A stretch of DNA of 64,000 nt from an uncultured Acidobacteriaceae bacterium. Lineage in GTDB: Bacteria > Acidobacteriota > Terriglobia > Terriglobales > Acidobacteriaceae. The translations under genes and the position numbers were made by a program. Location of the stretch: the NCBI GenBank assembly GCA_937879855.1, contig CALFMO010000005.1:62001-126000 (forward strand), read 5' to 3'. Positions 62,544 through 64,000 of the stretch are shown piece after piece. Numbering within the stretch: position 1 is the first letter of the stretch; the number at the start of each line of letters is the position of its first letter. The notes under the pieces are model-generated. The model searched no databases, was not told the DNA's origin, and was given only the letters and a program-made list of their open reading frames with translations.

Positions 62544-64000
62544 ATGATCGGACGCCGACAGTTTCTTCAGACAAGTCTCGCTGGAGCAGGAGCGGTTTTC
62601 GCCGCTAGAACATCACTGCCCTTAGCTTGGGCGCAATCGGGTGCCGCTGACTCGCACATCGAGATACTTGCGAACGAGCCACTGGGAACCATTTCCCCCA
62701 ACATCTACGGACACTTCGCCGAAAACTTAAGTGGCGTGGTTTACGACGGAATCTGGGTTGGGCCGAAATCCAAGGTGCCAAATGTCGATGGAATTCGCAA
62801 AGAGCTCATCGACGAAATGCGGAAGATCAAGCCTCCGGTAGTGCGATTTCCCGGCGGTTGTTTCGCCGACAGTTATGACTGGCGCGATGGCGTTGGTCCC
62901 GCGGACAAGCGGCCCAGGCGCACCAATTTTTGGGCGGAAGGCGAGGCTTCCACGGCTCCCGCGAGCCATCGCTACGATCCCAACGAATTTGGCACAAATG
63001 AATTTGCTCATTTCTGTCAACTCATCGGCGGTGAGCCATATCTGGCCGCGAATTTGCGCAGCCTGCCTGCCGAGGAATTGGATCGATGGGTGGAATACTG
63101 CAACTCCCCCGCGGGCAGTACCACGCTCGCCGACTTGCGCGCATCGGCCGGATTCAAAGAGCCCTTCAACGTGCGTTATTGGGGAGTGGGCAACGAGTCT
63201 TGGGGATGCGGAGGAAACTTTACTCCGCAGGAGTACGCTGCAGAATTCCGCCGCTTCACCACCTGGGTACCGCATTTCGGGCGGGAGTTGTCCTTTATTG
63301 CCTCCGGTCCGAATGTCGACAACTGGGCGTGGACTCGAGGTTTCTTCGAGGAGATTGCTCGCAAAGGCCGGGGCGAATTCCGCTCGGTGTATGGATGGGC
63401 TCTCCACCACTATGCATGGAACCTGAGCCGCGGGAAGACGCAGGACTGGAATCAGGGCAAAGGCGACGCTCTCCAGTTCGATGCCATCGACTGGTACGAA
63501 CTCCTGCGAGAAGGCGATCGCATGGAAGGATTAATCAATGGACATTGGCAGATTATGGGAGAGGAAGACCCGCAACATCGAGTGAAGTTGGTTGTCGATG
63601 AGTGGGGGCCCTGGTATCGCCCGGGCAGCGAGGCAACTGCCGGCGATCAACTGGAGCAGATGCCAACCTTGCGCGATGCGGTGTTTAGCGGAATGACGCT
63701 GGATACATTCAATCGCCATCCCGAGAAAGTTGCCATGGCGGCGTGCGCGCAACTGATCAATTGTTTGAACAGCCTGTATCTGGCGCATGAAGACCGGTTC
63801 GTGGTTACTCCTGTGGGTCACGTCTTTGCAATGTATGCCGCACACCAGGGTGGCCAAGCGCTTCGTACGAGCTTTTCCGCGCCCACGATTGACTACGATC
63901 GAGACGGCAAGCCTGCTTCTTTTTGGGGACTGAAGGGCTCGGCGTCATTGCGTGACAAGGAGCTTACGCTGACCGTCGTCAATCCTCATGTTAGTGAGTC
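62544..64000 (+). CDS. GH51 alpha-L-arabinofuranosidase, partial
   Basis: The gene runs past the window end; 485 residues are visible. The signal is Tat-type (GRRQFLQTSLAGAG, 3-16). The catalytic TIM barrel shows RFPGGCFADSYDW (about 107-119), the acid/base Glu218 in GVGNESWGCGG and the nucleophile Glu353 in VVDEWGPWY, both in the expected GH51 contexts. It cleaves arabinofuranosyl side chains from arabinoxylan or arabinan, probably in the periplasm. Position after the propeller protein (92 bases) is consistent with one transcript. The C-terminal beta domain is only partly seen. Confidence 0.9.
   Translation, partial: MIGRRQFLQTSLAGAGAVFAARTSLPLAWAQSGAADSHIEILANEPLGTISPNIYGHFAENLSGVVYDGIWVGPKSKVPNVDGIRKELIDEMRKIKPPVVRFPGGCFADSYDWRDGVGPADKRPRRTNFWAEGEASTAPASHRYDPNEFGTNEFAHFCQLIGGEPYLAANLRSLPAEELDRWVEYCNSPAGSTTLADLRASAGFKEPFNVRYWGVGNESWGCGGNFTPQEYAAEFRRFTTWVPHFGRELSFIASGPNVDNWAWTRGFFEEIARKGRGEFRSVYGWALHHYAWNLSRGKTQDWNQGKGDALQFDAIDWYELLREGDRMEGLINGHWQIMGEEDPQHRVKLVVDEWGPWYRPGSEATAGDQLEQMPTLRDAVFSGMTLDTFNRHPEKVAMAACAQLINCLNSLYLAHEDRFVVTPVGHVFAMYAAHQGGQALRTSFSAPTIDYDRDGKPASFWGLKGSASLRDKELTLTVVNPHVSE

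Overview
The window looks like a chromosome segment of an Acidobacteriota (Terriglobia-type) bacterium. The evidence is the Hfq-like protein with a long basic N-terminal tail, a very large Oar-type TonB-dependent receptor with a carboxypeptidase-regulatory-like front domain, a fused LptC/LptA-type export protein directly before lptB, GC-rich coding with many GTG/TTG starts, and several families of short palindromic repeats between (and inside) genes. The placement comes from protein and repeat character, not from a database search.

1-7,630: a small duplicated membrane protein and a solitary ABC ATPase, then the envelope/sigma-54 block lptCA-like, lptB, a coiled-coil microprotein, rpoN and hpf. 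7,862-10,889: secreted proteins, a creatininase-family protein, a RibD/DHFR-like reductase and an MbfA-like iron exporter. 11,040-21,649: a housekeeping run on the plus strand (rapZ, msbA-like, yicC, gmk, rpoZ, coaBC, family-4 uracil-DNA glycosylase, priA, ydeI-like). 21,656-30,402: a membrane metalloprotease, HU/IHF-type protein, a DUF1680 (GH127/146-like) glycosidase, hfq, an MFS transporter, a Rieske oxygenase, a class-3 lipase and a STAS-like protein coupled to alaS. 30,399-38,688: alaS, a LEA-like repeat protein, recX, pilT, a DUF4126 membrane protein, a 75-aa protein with its own terminator, and a REC-like/PilZ/PilZ protein. 38,689-40,228: a decayed metallophosphatase gene, a 7-TM protein and tRNA-Leu(UAA).

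40,270-64,000 is a carbohydrate region: GH115, Oar/SusC-like receptor and ROK repressor on the minus strand, then two FtsX-type permeases, a secreted FG-GAP protein, a Gfo/Idh/MocA oxidoreductase, a fumarylacetoacetate-hydrolase-family protein resembling 2-keto-3-deoxy-pentonate dehydratases, an aldehyde dehydrogenase, a ROK sugar kinase, a large BNR/sortilin-like propeller protein and a GH51 arabinofuranosidase cut by the window end. With the DUF1680 enzyme further left, this fits hemicellulose (arabino-/glucuronoxylan) use, possibly with oxidative pentose breakdown.

The most unusual signal is a set of palindromic repeat elements. They occur between genes and also as in-frame insertions in essential genes: three in alaS, one composite in priA, and two perfect palindromes inside an insertion in rpoN. 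The behaviour resembles the Rickettsia palindromic elements, but the sequences are different.
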